DNA from: Candidatus Paceibacterota bacterium
GTDB lineage: Bacteria > Verrucomicrobiota > Verrucomicrobiia > Limisphaerales > UBA8199
Direction: 5' to 3'
Length of the DNA: 64,000 bases
Assembly (NCBI GenBank): GCA_035452965.1
Contig: DAOTCE010000005.1
Location: forward strand, 47,423 to 111,422
A model generated the notes under the pieces. That model ran no database searches, was not told the origin of the DNA, and was given only the letters and a program-made list of their open reading frames with translations. The stretch's first letter is position 1. The number at the start of each line of letters is the position of its first letter. Position numbers and translations under genes: made by a program. Shown piece by piece: positions 63,901 to 64,000 of the stretch.

Positions 63901-64000
63901 GGCGAATCCAACAACGAGCACGACGGCTGATATCACGCCGGCGCAGTTGACGGGTTTGGCGGACGGCAAGAGCCGGGTGTATGGGGCGGCCAATCCGCCC
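57959..64000 (+). CDS. giant secreted protein, paralogue of the 53066 gene, with Big_5, DUF4082, YDG and MBG repeats (3' end outside window)
   Basis: The frame is open from ATG 57959 to the window end, 2014 codons with no stop found at the frame checks made along it. ATG 58049 is an alternative start. After an export helix (IALACMWFVALLIGLGSPA), the head matches the 53066 protein nearly throughout: GGPGGPILVVTNAGNPFSEY, MRPDKKLAGLLG, VVVMTSDNHGSG, IGIHIDTEC and HRIHCVAWSDY. The tail differs. By nucleotide: Big_5-like domains at about 59985-60300, 60820-61140, 61160-61490, 61985-62310 and 62325-62640; DUF4082-like domains (GYVTGIRFYKGAGN) at about 60330-60800, 61500-61965 and 62650-63150; YDG-type repeats (ADKTYDGTTAATI) from about 63170; and an MBG-type start at about 63945. 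The head is probably the same enzyme with a different, very long surface stalk. Confidence 0.85.
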   Translation, partial: MSAIKSSRLQATEAWSAWYRFRVIELVLRHMSFSRATGADILPSRCAPQRPIALACMWFVALLIGLGSPALSGSPYNGGPGGPILVVTNAGNPFSEYYAEILLAEGLNCFALQDISAVAEATLTNYDLVILGEMALSSSQVTTLSNWVYGGGKLVAMRPDKKLAGLLGLSDAGTNLSEAYLLVNTASGPGMGIVAETIQYHGTADLYALDGATTVATLYANATLATVNPAVTLRSIGLNGGQAAAFAYDLARSVVFTRQGNPAWVNQNRDVEVEGPYAVIRPDDMFYGNAPGDSQPDWVDPSKIAIPQADEQQRLLANLIISMTFPGKLLPRFWYFPHGHRAVVVMTSDNHGSGTTAAAFDQQLAASPVGGSVEDWETIRSSVYVFPGEDLTKTGKNDQFYNTNGFEIGIHIDTECSGYTPASLDDDFTSQFAQFNAEHPGLPAPASHRIHCVAWSDYATLPEVELSYGIRLNTTYYYFPAAWVANQPGVFTGSAMPMRFATMNGNVIDVYQAATQMTDESGQGYPYTIDTLLNRALGPESYYGAYVANIHTDADSPERQSSLWRNAIITSAIARGVPVVSGQQMLTWLDGRNNSRFASVSWDNTNLSFSVVADSRARGIQALVPIPAGDTVSQVRRGVEPVVYSLKWMKGVHYVAVPVVSGDYVITYSADTNPPSVTGITPADGATGVSVSTAVTISFNEPMDEITVNTDTIRLNETLGGVPVAATVTYNPSTQTATAVLAPTDTLLISTAYTVTVKGGAGGVKDVAGNALASDYTSDFTTTDTLNYHIWPTTATPAIEAVDDAYPYELGVKFRSDRDGYVTGIRFYKGAGNGGTHLGNLWTTSGLNLATAVFTGETSNGWQEVNFEVPVAIGSNTTYVASYFTPQGHYAVNGGYFTSAGEDNPPLHALANGVDGGNGVFIQTNNSSFPNQTYNAANYWVDVVFVESMGPDTNAPVVLGVNPGEGAEGVSVGTAVAVAFSEAMDAASVTNGTAITLSNATAGLVAASVSYYAGTNTAILTPDSPLAYTNVYTVRVRGGVGGVADVATNYLASDFTASFTTEAPDLTPPEVVGVSPMDGAVEVSLGTEVVVTFSEAMEPSTINGDTISLRDSGGGVVPAVVVYNPSALEVTAVLTPTSQLTPATTYTVVVTNGAAGVTDLAGNTLTNVFTASFITTDQTEFSLWDEFSGTADGGDSSAVEVGLKFQSALSGYVTGIRFYKSAANTGTHVGNLWGGDGTPLARVTFLNETGTGWQSQAFTNPVPIAANSTYVVSYHAPAGHYSITAGAFTLGVTNYPLRALSSSDGGGNGVFVYSTSSAFPANSYNAANYWVDVVFTPDSGPDINGPTVVGVSPVDGAEGVSPATVVSVTFSEAMDALSVTNGITLTNSLGQIVAGTVAYYTASNTAVLTPDSALALGSSYTVVVASGVGGVKDVAGNGLTNVFTASFTTVIPDTAGPVVLGVEPANGAVGVSLAAVVRVIFSEAMDPLSISNGISLTNAAGALVASTVAYDSASNTAVLTPDSELSLSSSYTVVVANGAGGVKDVAGNALTNVFTASFTTTDQAVYSIWANSATPTMPSFYDPGDPNPYELGTRFRSEVAGYVTGVRFYKGAGNAGPHVGNLWRDSDQALLARVPFENETTSGWQYQAFTNPVPIAADTTYVVSYHLTNGRYAVDTAVQPGNLTNGVINPPLHALTNSPTTPNGVYLQSAASAFPTNSANGNNYWVDVVVVQPAVTIVSGLAADSKVYDGTALATLRTNGSVVLNGVIAGDVVELVTNGYAATFSAADVGAGLPVSVSGLSLGGPDASKYVLVQPMDLAANITPATVTPNITVADKTYDGTTAATITDRSLSGIFGSDDVNLGSSGSAVFVDKNVGTGKTVNITNLGLSGSTAINYMLAATNVSTTADISARSLVVAATGLDRVYDGTINATVTLSDNRVSGDVLSTSYATAQFSDRNVGAGKAVSVSGISIAGADAVNYVANPTTSTTADITPAQLTGLADGKSRVYGAANPP

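Overview
The window looks like a chromosomal segment of a Verrucomicrobiota-type bacterium, most like the Limisphaerales/Pedosphaera group. This is inferred from content, not from a marker-gene search. The evidence is a PEP-CTERM-tailed protein, BspA-type leucine-rich repeats joined to parallel beta-helices, a TMTC-like TPR membrane protein, very large secreted proteins built from Ig/cadherin-like, DUF4082, YDG and MBG modules, and a high-GC genome. Nearly all genes lie on the + strand; the only convincing - strand gene is at 7087-7812. No tRNA, rRNA, CRISPR array or intact insertion sequence was seen.

Layout. (1) 1-4249: housekeeping genes, namely a HAD phosphatase (5' end missing), a rhomboid protease, a sigma-70 factor, adenine phosphoribosyltransferase and an OGG1-type DNA glycosylase. 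(2) 4250-13683: a looser region with long intergenic stretches. It holds a TMTC-like glycosyltransferase/TPR protein, a C-terminally clipped secreted protein on the - strand, a BspA/beta-helix surface protein and a small PEP-CTERM protein. (3) 13684-43353: a large Wzx/Wzy-type exopolysaccharide (or capsule/O-antigen) locus. It encodes an initiating sugar-phosphate transferase, an oxidoreductase and N-acetyltransferase for an amino sugar, a Wzz/BY-kinase-like protein, two polysaccharide deacetylases (one fused to a DUF354 glycosyltransferase-like domain), a FemAB-like transferase, a UDP-GlcNAc 2-epimerase, six intact glycosyltransferases and one broken one, a methyltransferase, a polymerase/ligase, a flippase, a secreted beta-helix protein, and a carbamoyltransferase-SxtJ-DUF5989-SGNH module. 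(4) 43572-48380: a nitroreductase and a second nucleotide-sugar block (two epimerases, a DegT aminotransferase and a NeuD-type acetyltransferase). (5) 48605-64000: three giant secreted proteins. The first has a PHP-type metallohydrolase head. The other two are paralogues with a GATase-like plus NodB-like head. The last runs off the end of the window.

How the parts work together (inference): region 3 makes the lipid-linked repeat unit, flips it, polymerises it and decorates it with methyl, acetyl, carbamoyl and possibly aminoacyl groups. Region 4 and wecB supply unusual activated sugars. Regions 2 and 5 supply surface proteins that may bind or trim this polymer. Export porin and exosortase genes expected for such a system are not in the window. 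Several genes show decay or rearrangement: an aminotransferase stub at 16035, a glycosyltransferase stub at 32336 and the clipped gene at 7087. The surface genes share near-identical DNA repeats.
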